This document shows positions 1-7,566 of a DNA stretch of 62,070 nt, piece after piece. The stretch spans positions 1-62,070 of IMG/VR virus record IMGVR_UViG_3300017742_000005; one strand, 5' to 3'. Numbering within the stretch: position 1 is the first letter of the stretch; every line of letters starts with the position of its first letter. The DNA comes from a virus. The notes beneath the pieces are model-generated. The model searched no databases, was not told where the DNA came from, and worked only from the letters and a program-made list of their open reading frames with translations. A program made the translations under genes and the position numbers.

Positions 1-2
1 CC

Positions 3-470
3 AAAGGTGAAAAAGGAACTCAAGGTACTTTAGGTACGCAAGGTATTAGAGGTATACAAGGTATTAGAGGTACGCAAGGTATTAAAGGTACACAAGGAAC
101 TAAAGGTGAAAAAGGAACTCAAGGAACTAACGGAACACAAGGTATTTTAGGTACTCAAGGAATTAGAGGAACTCAGGGAACCAAAGGTGAAACTGGTACA
201 CAAGGAACTAAAGGTACACAAGGAACTAAAGGTGAAAAAGGAACACAAGGTTCTAAAGGTACTCAAGGTACTAAAGGAGCTCAAGGAACCAAAGGTCAAA
301 CTGGAGCTCAGGGTGCTAAAGGTACTAAAGGTGATAAAGGTTTACAAGGAAGTAAAGGTACTAGTGGAGATAAAGGATCTCAAGGAACTAAAGGTATATT
401 AGGTACACAAGGTACTGGTGGGGCTAATGCTGTACAAGGTACACAAGGACTTTCTGGTGGAGGAGGATCC
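3..470 (+). repeat. collagen-like Gly-X-Y coding repeat
   Basis: About 50 consecutive 9-base units of the form GGT-ACA/ACT-CAA and GGT-ACT-AAA encode Gly-Thr-Gln and Gly-Thr-Lys triplets. The array continues to the left window edge, so its full length is unknown. Near-identical units make it prone to slippage and copy-number change. Confidence 0.9.
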
Positions 471-1019
471 GGTCCATTTCAGACTGGTGTAATGGCCCAT
501 ATGTTTGGAATTGAGAATCCCTCGCCTGGCGAATATTATTGGGGTGGATCTGATGCTAGATCAGGTGGTGTCCCTTATGGCTGGTCCTCAAATATGTGGG
601 TTCCAGGTAATGTTGCTGTTGGAAGTACTTTACAAACAAACCAAAAAGCTAGGCTCGGTATAAAAATACCAGGTGATATAAATTGGACTGGGAATGGTGA
701 TAGAGTAGCGATATGTTGGTCAGCTGGTTTTAATCCAGGAAAAGGTTCTGTTGTAGATGGTACAATGTGGCTGTCAGGTTATTTATGTGATAATAAAGCC
801 AATGGACCGATATGGAATGCAAAGGAAAATTTTACAATCGATGCCACCACGACATTATACTGTGGTAGGTTTGAATCGGACAACAACCTTTACGATTGGG
901 GAGCCTGTGATTATGTTATGGTTACTTTACAAACACATGAACAAGTAAACCACTCAGGATATATGCATGTGAGTTTCAATTTATCAACATGGCGACAAAG
1001 TTTAAGTGGGCCTTTATAA
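3..1019 (+). CDS. collagen-like tail fibre protein, 5' partial
   Basis: The reading frame is open from the window edge and ends in TAA, giving 338 residues; the true start lies upstream. Residues 1 to about 150 are Gly-X-Y triplets of the form GTQGTKG/GEKG, the collagen-like stalk found in many phage fibres. A short GGGGSG hinge follows, then about 175 non-repetitive residues rich in Gly, Trp and aromatics that probably form a trimeric C-terminal tip. Phage collagen-like stretches commonly form stiff trimeric rods on fibres or heads. The role as a receptor-binding or decorative fibre is inferred from this architecture. The ATG at 492 is inside the same frame and is unlikely to be the real start. 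Confidence 0.8.
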   Translation, partial: KGEKGTQGTLGTQGIRGIQGIRGTQGIKGTQGTKGEKGTQGTNGTQGILGTQGIRGTQGTKGETGTQGTKGTQGTKGEKGTQGSKGTQGTKGAQGTKGQTGAQGAKGTKGDKGLQGSKGTSGDKGSQGTKGILGTQGTGGANAVQGTQGLSGGGGSGPFQTGVMAHMFGIENPSPGEYYWGGSDARSGGVPYGWSSNMWVPGNVAVGSTLQTNQKARLGIKIPGDINWTGNGDRVAICWSAGFNPGKGSVVDGTMWLSGYLCDNKANGPIWNAKENFTIDATTTLYCGRFESDNNLYDWGACDYVMVTLQTHEQVNHSGYMHVSFNLSTWRQSLSGPL

Positions 1020-1027
1020 AATAAACA

Positions 1028-1231
1028 ATGATGAGATTATTAAGATTTTTAAAAGCTTTAATAAAGTATATTTTTATTGGTAATCAGGTAAACCAAAGAG
1101 AGTATGATATGAGATTAGAAATATGTTCTGCATGTAATGATAAATGTGGTAAGAAATGTTGTCTATGTGGTTGTTATCTAAATAAAAAGGCACAATGGTC
1201 AACTGAAAGTTGCCCTAAAAATAAATGGTAA
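1028..1231 (+). CDS. small cysteine-rich zinc-ribbon-like protein
   Basis: This is a 67-residue protein. A basic, amphipathic N-terminus precedes a dense cysteine cluster (ICSACNDKCGKKCCLCGC) and a final CPKNKW. The pattern of CxxC pairs followed by a terminal CP-x-x-KW resembles small conserved proteins that occur near tail-fibre genes in marine T4-like phages. Metal binding is likely from the spacing, but the function is unknown. It starts 9 bases after the fibre stop and sits in a run of tightly packed small genes. Confidence 0.7.
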   Translation: MMRLLRFLKALIKYIFIGNQVNQREYDMRLEICSACNDKCGKKCCLCGCYLNKKAQWSTESCPKNKW

Positions 1232-1233
1232 AT

Positions 1234-1368
1234 ATGGGATGCGGATGTAATAAAAAGGTTAAAAAACAAAAACCTATAACTAAAACTAAAGAGGTCTTGC
1301 GAAAAATGTGGCAAAAAAGCCAAACAGAAACTAAACCAGTTAGTGTTAAGGGAATAAATAAACCATAA
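1234..1368 (+). CDS. 44-residue MGCGC-type small protein
   Basis: An intact 44-codon frame starts with ATG two bases after the previous stop. Its own TAA shares one base with the next ATG (TAATG), which is good evidence of translational coupling. The protein starts MGCGCNKKVKKQKP and is otherwise Lys/Thr rich with no hydrophobic core. Short proteins starting MGCGC occur beside fibre and lysis genes in several phages, but no function is known. The perfect fit between its neighbours is the main reason to accept it. Confidence 0.6.
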   Translation: MGCGCNKKVKKQKPITKTKEVLRKMWQKSQTETKPVSVKGINKP

Positions 1369-1586
1369 TGAAACTAAAAATGTTGTTAAGCGATAAAAAT
1401 TCATGTATATTTAGTGAAAAGCCATCATGTATAGAAGAGCTAAAAGAATTAGCAGCTTCTCTATCTGATCGTGATACTCTCATGAAAAAAGATTATAAAA
1501 TAGTTAAGGGAATTATACATGACTCTGGTTTAACAAATGCACAAAAGATAAAGAAAATTAAAACTATTATAGATGGCGGCAAATAA
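1368..1586 (+). CDS. small protein of unknown function
   Basis: This 72-residue protein has no recognised domain. It is Lys/Glu rich and predicted mostly helical, with two cysteines near residues 13 and 21. It overlaps the upstream gene by one base and the downstream gene by 14 bases, so it looks like part of one operon with the small genes on either side. I cannot assign a role. Confidence 0.55.
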   Translation: MKLKMLLSDKNSCIFSEKPSCIEELKELAASLSDRDTLMKKDYKIVKGIIHDSGLTNAQKIKKIKTIIDGGK

Positions 1587-1905
1587 TTCCCAAAATGGCT
1601 GGAACGAATATTCTAAACTTGTCATTGCAGAATTGGAAAGATTGAATGATGGAATCACGAATCTTAATGTAGAAATACAGGATCTTAAAAGAGAGATTGC
1701 TGAAATGAAAGTCAAAGAGGATTTTGCAAAAGAACTCTGGAGATGGAAAAAAGAGGTAGACGAAGTTGCATCCCCGTCACAATTAGACCAGGCAGTTAAA
1801 GATGTTGCTGATTTGAAAACATTTAAGACCCAAGCAATTACTGTATGGATAGTAGTTCAAACTTTGTTTGGTATGGCTTTAGCATTACTTAAATTCTGGA
1901 AATAA
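1573..1905 (+). CDS. coiled-coil protein with C-terminal membrane segment (XhlA/holin-like)
   Basis: This is a 110-residue protein. Residues 15-50 form heptad-patterned coiled coil (ERLNDGITNLNVEIQDLKRE). The C-terminus holds one hydrophobic segment, TVWIVVQTLFGMALALL, followed by KFWK. This order, coil then a single C-terminal helix, is that of XhlA-type haemolysin/holin accessory proteins and of some phage membrane anchors. It ends the fibre operon just before a terminator, a common place for lysis genes. No endolysin is visible beside it, so a lysis role is only inferred. Confidence 0.55.
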   Translation: MAANNSQNGWNEYSKLVIAELERLNDGITNLNVEIQDLKREIAEMKVKEDFAKELWRWKKEVDEVASPSQLDQAVKDVADLKTFKTQAITVWIVVQTLFGMALALLKFWK

Positions 1906-1924
1906 TACAATTTAGAAAATAATT

Positions 1925-1960
1925 AAAAAAAAGATTTGAATTAGCTTTCAGATCTTTTTT
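1925..1960 (+). terminator. intrinsic terminator after the fibre/small-gene operon
   Basis: An AAAAAAGATTTGAA arm pairs with TTCAGATCTTTTTT across a six-base loop, with one T-G wobble, and runs into a T tract. It closes the operon starting with the fibre gene. Confidence 0.75.
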
Positions 1961-1998
1961 AGTTTTGTTATATTTAAATAAATAATAAAATAACAAAT

Positions 1999-2343
1999 AT
2001 GGAAAACGATTGGTACAATTCAGATCCTGAAGATGGATTTAATCCTCAAGATCACAACATTGAAATGGATGAGATCGCCAAAATGTATGCAATGGCAGAT
2101 ATGGAAGAAGAACAAAAAACATGGGCAAAACAACAGGCTGAAAAATTTTATGCTGATTTTGAAAATCTAAGTATCGAGGAATCTGTGTTAGCAGTAAAAT
2201 CATTAGTGAAAACTAAAAGTGTTACTTTGGCTGAAGCAAATACATTATTGGATAATATGATTCAAGTTTTTCAAGATGATGAAGAATATGAAAGATGTCA
2301 TATATGTCTGCAAATTAAAAAAGGTATCAATGATAGAGTTTAA
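1999..2343 (+). CDS. acidic protein of unknown function
   Basis: A 114-residue, strongly acidic, helical protein (many Glu/Asp, MEEEQKTWAKQQAEKF) that ends with a CxxC pair (ERCHICLQIKKGI). No family is recognised. It follows a terminator and an A/T-rich leader with TTATATTTAAATAAATAA, so it probably starts a new transcription unit. It overlaps the next gene by 14 bases. Confidence 0.6.
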   Translation: MENDWYNSDPEDGFNPQDHNIEMDEIAKMYAMADMEEEQKTWAKQQAEKFYADFENLSIEESVLAVKSLVKTKSVTLAEANTLLDNMIQVFQDDEEYERCHICLQIKKGINDRV

Positions 2344-2620
2344 TTCCGATAATTTAGAAGACCTCGAGGAAGAGGCAAGAAATAGAGCGGTTGAAGTTTC
2401 TGTTTCAATTGTACAAGGTGTATGCGATGGTTTAGATAAAGGTGCTGATGTTATAGCATTAGGATTTATGAAAGCTCAAAACTTAGACATTAATGTAGAC
2501 AAGGATAATTACTTAGACGCATTATTACTTAACCTACCTAGAGTAGAACAGGCTGAGGAATTTGAATTATGCCAAAGAGCAGTTAAGTGGATAGATAAAC
2601 TTAAATCAGAATCAGAATAA
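2330..2620 (+). CDS. protein of unknown function
   Basis: With the ATG at 2330 this is a 96-residue acidic protein, starting MIEFNSDNLEDLEEEARNR. The frame is open further up to an ATG at 2276, but that start would overlap the previous gene by 68 bases and add a Lys/Val-rich sequence unlike the rest, so 2330 is preferred. No domain is recognised. The helical, acidic make-up resembles the preceding gene and the two are probably co-translated. Confidence 0.55.
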   Translation: MIEFNSDNLEDLEEEARNRAVEVSVSIVQGVCDGLDKGADVIALGFMKAQNLDINVDKDNYLDALLLNLPRVEQAEEFELCQRAVKWIDKLKSESE

Positions 2621-2689
2621 GGGAGATAGAAGCACTTTATAGTTATCACCTATTATTTTATAATTACATTAAACAATTCCTTTAATAAT

Positions 2690-2704
2690 CAATATAATAA
2701 TAAA
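2690..2704 (+). promoter_or_regulatory. YATATAA-type box (class A)
   Basis: CAATATAATAATAAA lies 21 bases before the next ATG and matches the box seen before replication genes elsewhere in the window. Confidence 0.4.
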
Positions 2705-2710
2705 TAAGTT

Positions 2711-2923
2711 ATGAGTTTAAGAGATGATATGAAATTGCGTTGGAGATATAATGATACAGAATTCACACCTCCTAATAATCCTCTTTTAAGTAAAAGATTA
2801 GTTTTAGAGAATCTTAATCAAATTTTAAGTCTTCTAAAAGAAGATCCTCCAGGAGTAAAAAAAAGAATTGAGTTTCTAATATCTGATATCAAAAATGATA
2901 AACTAAAGCCAGGTAATCTTTAG
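2711..2923 (+). CDS. small protein of unknown function
   Basis: A 70-residue protein with a basic N-terminus (MSLRDDMKLRWRYND) and a helical Leu/Lys-rich C-terminal half. No domain or membrane segment is recognised. It stands alone between a promoter-like box and a hairpin, so it may be a single-gene unit. Its size and early position would suit a small host-takeover protein, but nothing in the sequence demonstrates that. Confidence 0.5.
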   Translation: MSLRDDMKLRWRYNDTEFTPPNNPLLSKRLVLENLNQILSLLKEDPPGVKKRIEFLISDIKNDKLKPGNL

Positions 2924-2936
2924 CAAATTGTTAATA

Positions 2937-2963
2937 ACTTTTTTCATTTTTAGAGAAAAAAGT
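2937..2963 (+). terminator. possible terminator hairpin
   Basis: ACTTTTTTC and GAAAAAAGT form a perfect 9-bp, AT-rich stem with a nine-base loop. There is no immediate T run after it, so termination is uncertain. Confidence 0.35.
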
Positions 2964-3032
2964 CTCCCAAAAATTTTTATTTCCCAATTATTTTTATTAT
3001 ATTTATAATATAATTATAAAACGGAAAACAAT

Positions 3033-3605
3033 ATGGATAACACATTCTACAAACAAATCGGAGAGTACAAAACATCAAAAGACCCAGTATTAGGTAACCT
3101 AAGATTGGTCGTTCACCTTGCTAAAAAATATCAAGGTATGGGATTATCATTAGAGGATCTAATCCATGAAGGTACAATCGGATTATGCCAAGCAAGGGAT
3201 AAATGGAACCCTGCAAAATCAAACGGTGCAAAATTCTCCACTCACGCTTCATGGTGGATCAAGGCAACAATTCGCCAGGCACTAAACAACAAAAGCCGTA
3301 CCATCAGAGTACCGGCTCATAAGACTCATCTTACCGAAGAAGCACCTAAGGTATCTGTATTAGATGCTACTTACCAAGGTTCTTATCAACCACATATTGA
3401 AGCCTCTCATAATGAATCACATCTGAATCATACTATTGCCGGTTTACTTACCAAACTAAAACCTAAGCAACAAGAAATTATCAAAATGAAATTCGGTATC
3501 GGTTGCCATGAAATGAAAACTTCTGAAATTGCCAAAGAACTTAATCTAACTGTCCAGGCAGTAAACGGAAATATTCGTAACGCTCTAAAACTGATGAAAG
3601 GATGA
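3033..3605 (+). CDS. sigma-70-like RNA polymerase sigma factor
   Basis: This is a 190-residue sigma factor. Residues about 20-85 match sigma region 2 (NLRLVVHLAKKYQGMGLSLE, then DLIHEGTIGL, then FSTHASWWIKATIRQAL), which binds core polymerase and the -10 element. Residues about 130-190 match region 4 (LTKLKPKQQEIIKMKFGIG followed by a helix-turn-helix, SEIAKELNLTVQAV). It is shorter than a housekeeping sigma and lacks region 1.1. The tryptophan pair and ARDKWNPA segment are close to bacterial primary sigmas, so it may have come from a host gene. It probably redirects host RNA polymerase to early or middle phage promoters. A separate gp55-like factor is encoded at 33711. Confidence 0.9.
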   Translation: MDNTFYKQIGEYKTSKDPVLGNLRLVVHLAKKYQGMGLSLEDLIHEGTIGLCQARDKWNPAKSNGAKFSTHASWWIKATIRQALNNKSRTIRVPAHKTHLTEEAPKVSVLDATYQGSYQPHIEASHNESHLNHTIAGLLTKLKPKQQEIIKMKFGIGCHEMKTSEIAKELNLTVQAVNGNIRNALKLMKG

Positions 3606-4111
3606 TACCAAGAATAAAACTATACGCCGAAACATTATATCCTTTACTTAAATGGTATGATGAAAATCCTGACGATAAAGATACTAAATATGCTATATCT
3701 AGAATAATTAGATTTTCATCTGATAATCCTAGACAGCATGGAATACCTTATATGTATTCTTTAGGTGCTTTAAATGAAGCAAAGAAAATGGAAATACCTG
3801 ATGCTGAAGAAAGATTGCAATGGGTAAGGTGGAAAGAACAAAATCATAAAAGTGGATTAAGAGATATAGGTAGACAAAATGGTATCTTTCACCAAGAACA
3901 TATTGTACCAGTATCTCAAATAGCAAAAAAGCTATATGACTTAGAAAAAATTACAGTTAAGAATATTCATGACATCTTAGTTGATAATCTTAAGATTGCT
4001 TGGATACTTAAAACTGAACAGAAAACATTAGATGCCGTATGTAGAAGCGGTGTAAGAACTCCAGAATTACTAACCTCCTTAGATATTCATATTAAAGGAT
4101 TTAACTGTTAA
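3602..4111 (+). CDS. HNH-like protein, function unknown
   Basis: This is a 169-residue protein overlapping the sigma gene by four bases (ATGA). The centre holds HQEHIVPVSQIAKKL followed by LVDNLKIAWILKTEQKTLD. The EHIVP element and the later Asn/Lys-rich part look like the core of HNH-superfamily nucleases, but the flanking zinc cysteines are absent. It could be a DNA-processing nuclease or an inactive relative. The tight coupling to sigma and glycosylase genes suggests a nucleic-acid role, which is inference. Confidence 0.5.
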   Translation: MIPRIKLYAETLYPLLKWYDENPDDKDTKYAISRIIRFSSDNPRQHGIPYMYSLGALNEAKKMEIPDAEERLQWVRWKEQNHKSGLRDIGRQNGIFHQEHIVPVSQIAKKLYDLEKITVKNIHDILVDNLKIAWILKTEQKTLDAVCRSGVRTPELLTSLDIHIKGFNC

Positions 4112-4114
4112 CAT

Positions 4115-4951
4115 ATGCCAGAATTAGCTGAACTTAGATTAACTGCCGACTATGTCAATAAAGCGGCAACAGGATTAAAATTTGTAAATATTAAAAAGAA
4201 CCCAGTTCATAAAGGTAAAGATGTTGAAGTACCTTTTAAATTCTTTAGAATATCGGCAGAGAGTAGAGGTAAGGAACTTATGCTTACTTTCTCAGATAAT
4301 AACTCTGCTGAAAAAATGTACCTTCTAATGACAATGGGAATGAGCGGTCATTTTGCCCATACAAATACTGGTCAAGAAAAGAAACATTCACATCTTATGT
4401 TTACTGAAAAGGATGGAACTACATTATCATTTGTAGATGTACGAAGGTTTGGTAAATGGAAATGGGTAGATGATTGGTCGCCTAATAGAGGACCAGATCC
4501 TACAACTGAATATGATGCCTTTACTGATAATATTATTCATAACTTAGATAAAGCTGCATTCAATCACCCTATACACACAGTACTGATGAACCAGTCTTAC
4601 TTTAATGGTATAGGAAATTATTTAAGGGCAGAAATACTTTACCGATTACCTTGGATTAATCCTTTTGAGTCGGCAAGAGAAGTATTAAAAAGAGAGCCTG
4701 ATCTTTTTGTATTATGTAGAGACATTCCTCTCCAAGCATATAAGCTAGGCGGCGGCCAACTTAAGGATTGGGAAAATCCATTTAGCACAGACCCTGAACC
4801 ACTCAGACAGTTTATGAGATGCTATGGTAACCCACAAATGTCAAAAAGAAAGGATAAAAATGGTAGAATGTTTTGGTATGATTCAAAGTGGAATGAAGAT
4901 GCTCTATGGGATCATTATAGTGGACTCCCAAATCCTTCTGCTTACTTGTAA
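4115..4951 (+). CDS. Fpg/Nei DNA glycosylase, NEIL1-like with zincless finger
   Basis: This 278-residue base-excision enzyme starts MPELAEL, with the catalytic Pro2 and Glu3 of the Fpg/Nei family. Lys53 sits in SRGKEL, matching the conserved lysine of NEIL1. The helix-two-turn-helix is at about 158-176 (MNQSYFNGIGNYLRAEILYR), strikingly like animal NEIL1. The C-terminal element FMRCYGNPQMS...NGRMFWY (233-255) has only one cysteine and ends in Arg251, the layout of the NEIL1 zincless finger, not the four-cysteine bacterial finger. It should remove oxidised bases and nick the abasic site. It lies three bases after the HNH-like gene. Confidence 0.9.
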   Translation: MPELAELRLTADYVNKAATGLKFVNIKKNPVHKGKDVEVPFKFFRISAESRGKELMLTFSDNNSAEKMYLLMTMGMSGHFAHTNTGQEKKHSHLMFTEKDGTTLSFVDVRRFGKWKWVDDWSPNRGPDPTTEYDAFTDNIIHNLDKAAFNHPIHTVLMNQSYFNGIGNYLRAEILYRLPWINPFESAREVLKREPDLFVLCRDIPLQAYKLGGGQLKDWENPFSTDPEPLRQFMRCYGNPQMSKRKDKNGRMFWYDSKWNEDALWDHYSGLPNPSAYL

Positions 4952-4968
4952 ACAAATTTACATTTTAG

Positions 4969-4983
4969 CTATATAAAAATAAA
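4969..4983 (+). promoter_or_regulatory. YATATAA-type box (class A)
   Basis: CTATATAAAAATAAA follows a TTTTAG tract and lies 26 bases before the dUTPase ATG. It is one of the clearest copies of the repeated box. Confidence 0.5.
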
Positions 4984-4994
4984 TCAAAATTTAT

Positions 4995-5489
4995 ATGGCA
5001 AACATTGATAACAAATGTAAAGATTTGGATGTAAGAGACTACTTTACAGAAAACGGCTATGATCATTCTAAGAATTCTTTAGAAGATCTTTATTCATTAC
5101 AAAACGAAACACAATCTATGTATTTTGAAAAACAAGGAAAGAAACCTTTTTCAGAATATAACATAGGTGATGTAGTAGATTTTCTAATGGTTACTAATCA
5201 TGCAATCATTGATGAATTACATGAGATGATGGATGCAGTCGGTGGAATCGAAGACGGCGAAGGTAATGCTGCATGGAAACCTTGGAAGTCTACAAACCCT
5301 GAAGTTAGAAATAAAAAATTATCTGATTTAACCCCAGGTGATTTAAAAGAACTTAAAATGGAATGGATAGATGTAATGCATTTCGTATTTAATGCTGGGT
5401 TAGCAATAGGTGTTACCCCTAAGGAGTTTTATAATTTTTACTTAAGTAAGAATGAAGAAAACTGGAATAGACAAAAAAATAATTATTAA
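4995..5489 (+). CDS. all-alpha dUTPase-like NTP pyrophosphatase
   Basis: A 164-residue helical protein. DELHEMMDAVGG (about 74-85) and EWIDVMHFVFNAGLAIG (about 123-139) form the two acidic helices that bind magnesium in the all-alpha NTP pyrophosphatase fold, the dimeric dUTPase_2 group. The C-terminal KNEENWNRQ also matches that family. It should hydrolyse dUTP, and perhaps dCTP, to the monophosphate, keeping uracil out of phage DNA. This suits the neighbouring glycosylase and the reductase genes downstream. Confidence 0.8.
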   Translation: MANIDNKCKDLDVRDYFTENGYDHSKNSLEDLYSLQNETQSMYFEKQGKKPFSEYNIGDVVDFLMVTNHAIIDELHEMMDAVGGIEDGEGNAAWKPWKSTNPEVRNKKLSDLTPGDLKELKMEWIDVMHFVFNAGLAIGVTPKEFYNFYLSKNEENWNRQKNNY

Positions 5490-5492
5490 CAT

Positions 5493-6095
5493 ATGTTTTT
5501 AAAAAATACTCATTATCATCAAATTGCAAAAATTTATGGGCGAGAATGTATTCACCCATCATATTTAAACTTAGATAAATTTTTGTGGGGAGACACAGGA
5601 AACGTTTGGCAATTATCATTACTTGTAACTTTAGCAAAAGATAACGATGTATTTGAAATCGGCACTTATCGTGGAAGAACAACAGATCAATTAGCAAAAG
5701 TAGCAAAAAGAGTAGTTACTTTAGATTGGGATAGTACACCAACTGAAGATGTACCAGATAATGGGTATTCAAATTATACTGTAGGTGAAATTTATAAAAA
5801 GAATAATAGAACTAATGTAACCCAATTAATTGGAGATAGCAGAACTATAAACTTAAGTAAATATTATAACCAATTTAATGTTGTATACTTAGACGGTGGT
5901 CATACAAAAGAAATGGCATACAATGATTTCTATTTAGCATTAAACCTTTTAAAAGATGGCGGTATAATTATTATAGATGATTCACAATGGGAAGGTGTTT
6001 ATCAGGCTATTCATAAATTACGAGATGAAGGATTTGAAATTCCTACAGTACATTATATTAACTATTACATTAAACGAAATAAACCATGCTTTTAG
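5493..6095 (+). CDS. class I SAM-dependent methyltransferase
   Basis: A 200-residue Rossmann methyltransferase. Motif I is VFEIGTYRGRTTDQLA (about residues 51-66), followed by an acidic end of strand 2 (TLDWD), and later VVYLDGGHTKEMAYND and GGIIIIDDS. This arrangement matches the Methyltransf_24 group, whose substrates are mostly small molecules or sugars. The substrate cannot be told. It overlaps the polymerase start by 10 bases, so the two are translationally coupled, which hints at coordinated expression but not at a shared reaction. Confidence 0.75.
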   Translation: MFLKNTHYHQIAKIYGRECIHPSYLNLDKFLWGDTGNVWQLSLLVTLAKDNDVFEIGTYRGRTTDQLAKVAKRVVTLDWDSTPTEDVPDNGYSNYTVGEIYKKNNRTNVTQLIGDSRTINLSKYYNQFNVVYLDGGHTKEMAYNDFYLALNLLKDGGIIIIDDSQWEGVYQAIHKLRDEGFEIPTVHYINYYIKRNKPCF

Positions 6096-7501
6096 ACATT
6101 ACACAAGAAGACCGCCAATTATGGGTATCATACTTTAACCTTGATGGTAAAACTAGATTTAAAACTTATGATCTTAAACCAGAAGATATGTTTAACTGGG
6201 AGGTTTGCGATGAAGGTGATACTAAAGCAGATTCTAAAATGAAAAACTGGGATGGTCGTCCTGTTAAAAAAGTAAAATCTAGATGGCTTAACAAATATAG
6301 AATAATTGAATATATGGATCAATTATCTTTTTCTGATAGGGAATTAATTTTTGGTTATCACTTTCCAAGAACTTATTTTGTAGATATTGAGGTTGAGGTA
6401 ACCGATTCATTCCCTGAGCCAAGTAAAGCAGCAAACCCAGTTACTACAATTTGTATTGTTACTCCAGAGAAACAATGTATTGTTTTAGCAACTAAAGATT
6501 TAGACAATCAAACTCAAACCAAAATACAAAAACAAATTGATGAACATTTTAAAGATATAGATGATGATTTTTCTTTTACCTTTAAATGTTTTAAATCTGA
6601 GTATGATATGATGTCAACCTTTATGATGTCATTTGTTCAGAAATTCCCAATGATGACAGGGTGGAATTATATTAAATTTGATTGGCAGTACATTATAAAC
6701 CGTTGCAAAAAATTAGGTATTGATATTGGCTCTGCTTCGCCAATAGGTAGGAACTTTGGTAGAGATGAATTTCCATGCCATGTAGGTGTAATGGATTATT
6801 TAGATATTTATGCCAAGTGGGATAGAACTGTTGATATTAAGGAAGACTTTAAATTAGATACTGTAGGTGAAGCTGTCGTAGGAATTAAGAAAGTTAAATA
6901 TGAAGGCACTATTCAAGATATGTACGAAAAGGATTATCCAAAATATGTTTTCTATAACGTAATTGATACTGCATTAGTTTATCTTATTCATCAAAAGATT
7001 AAGACAATGGACATTGCATTAACAATTGCTCATATGACTCAGATTAGTATTTTTAAAGCTGCATCGCCAGTAGCAATTACCGAAGCCCTGTTGGCAAGAG
7101 AATTTTTAACAAGGAATCTTGTAATGGCAAAAGATCCGAAAGCCCCTCCATCTAAACGAGAACAATTTGAAGGTGCCTTTGTAAAAGAACCTATAACAGG
7201 TATGCATAATGCTGTTGCTGCATTTGACTTTGCTTCTCTATATCCTTCTATAATGAGACAGATGAATGTTTCCCCAGAAAGCTTTAAGAAGAAGGTTGCT
7301 CCAGAAAAAAGAAAAGAAGAGGAAGGTGATAACAACATAGTATCAGTTACAGGTGCAGTGTATGATACTGAAAGATCAATATTAAAAGATGTATTAACTA
7401 GGTTATATTCACAAAGAAAAGAATATAAAACAGAATCTTTTAGATTGCAGCAAAAAGCATATGATTTAGAACAAGAATTAAAAAAGGACTTAAATAAATA
7501 A
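6086..7501 (+). CDS. 43A: DNA polymerase B, N-terminal half (gp43A: exonuclease and motif A)
   Basis: This 471-residue protein is the first part of a T4 gp43-type polymerase. The 3'-5' exonuclease motifs are visible: FVDIEVE (near 100), NYIKFDWQYI (near 197) and FYNVIDTAL (near 290). Palm motif A is FDFASLYPSIMRQ (near 380). The protein then stops with TAA after a helical region (FRLQQKAYDLEQELKK), before motifs B and C. Those lie in a separate gene at 21769. The sum of the two, 843 residues, is close to T4 gp43 (898). The stop is clean: no intein, no homing-endonuclease remnant and no frame continuing beyond it. Confidence 0.92.
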   Translation: MLLDITQEDRQLWVSYFNLDGKTRFKTYDLKPEDMFNWEVCDEGDTKADSKMKNWDGRPVKKVKSRWLNKYRIIEYMDQLSFSDRELIFGYHFPRTYFVDIEVEVTDSFPEPSKAANPVTTICIVTPEKQCIVLATKDLDNQTQTKIQKQIDEHFKDIDDDFSFTFKCFKSEYDMMSTFMMSFVQKFPMMTGWNYIKFDWQYIINRCKKLGIDIGSASPIGRNFGRDEFPCHVGVMDYLDIYAKWDRTVDIKEDFKLDTVGEAVVGIKKVKYEGTIQDMYEKDYPKYVFYNVIDTALVYLIHQKIKTMDIALTIAHMTQISIFKAASPVAITEALLAREFLTRNLVMAKDPKAPPSKREQFEGAFVKEPITGMHNAVAAFDFASLYPSIMRQMNVSPESFKKKVAPEKRKEEEGDNNIVSVTGAVYDTERSILKDVLTRLYSQRKEYKTESFRLQQKAYDLEQELKKDLNK

Positions 7502-7522
7502 ACAACACTAAACCAAACTACT

Positions 7523-7542
7523 TATGCAACTTCTGTTGCATA
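7523..7542 (+). other. perfect hairpin just after gp43A
   Basis: TATGCAAC and GTTGCATA form a perfect 8-bp stem with a TTCT loop, 21 bases after the polymerase stop. There is no T run, so it is not a standard terminator; it could protect the 3' end of the mRNA or be a processing or recombination site. Confidence 0.6.
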
Positions 7543-7566
7543 TTTAGTCAAAAAGAAAAATTAACA

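Noticed and set aside
187-402. A 71-residue Lys/Val/Leu-rich frame in the fibre repeats
   Set aside because: It is a shadow frame of the collagen-like repeat, with the low-complexity composition expected of an out-of-frame repeat.
2276-2329. Longer version of the 96-residue protein
   Set aside because: The extra part overlaps the preceding gene and has a composition unlike the rest.
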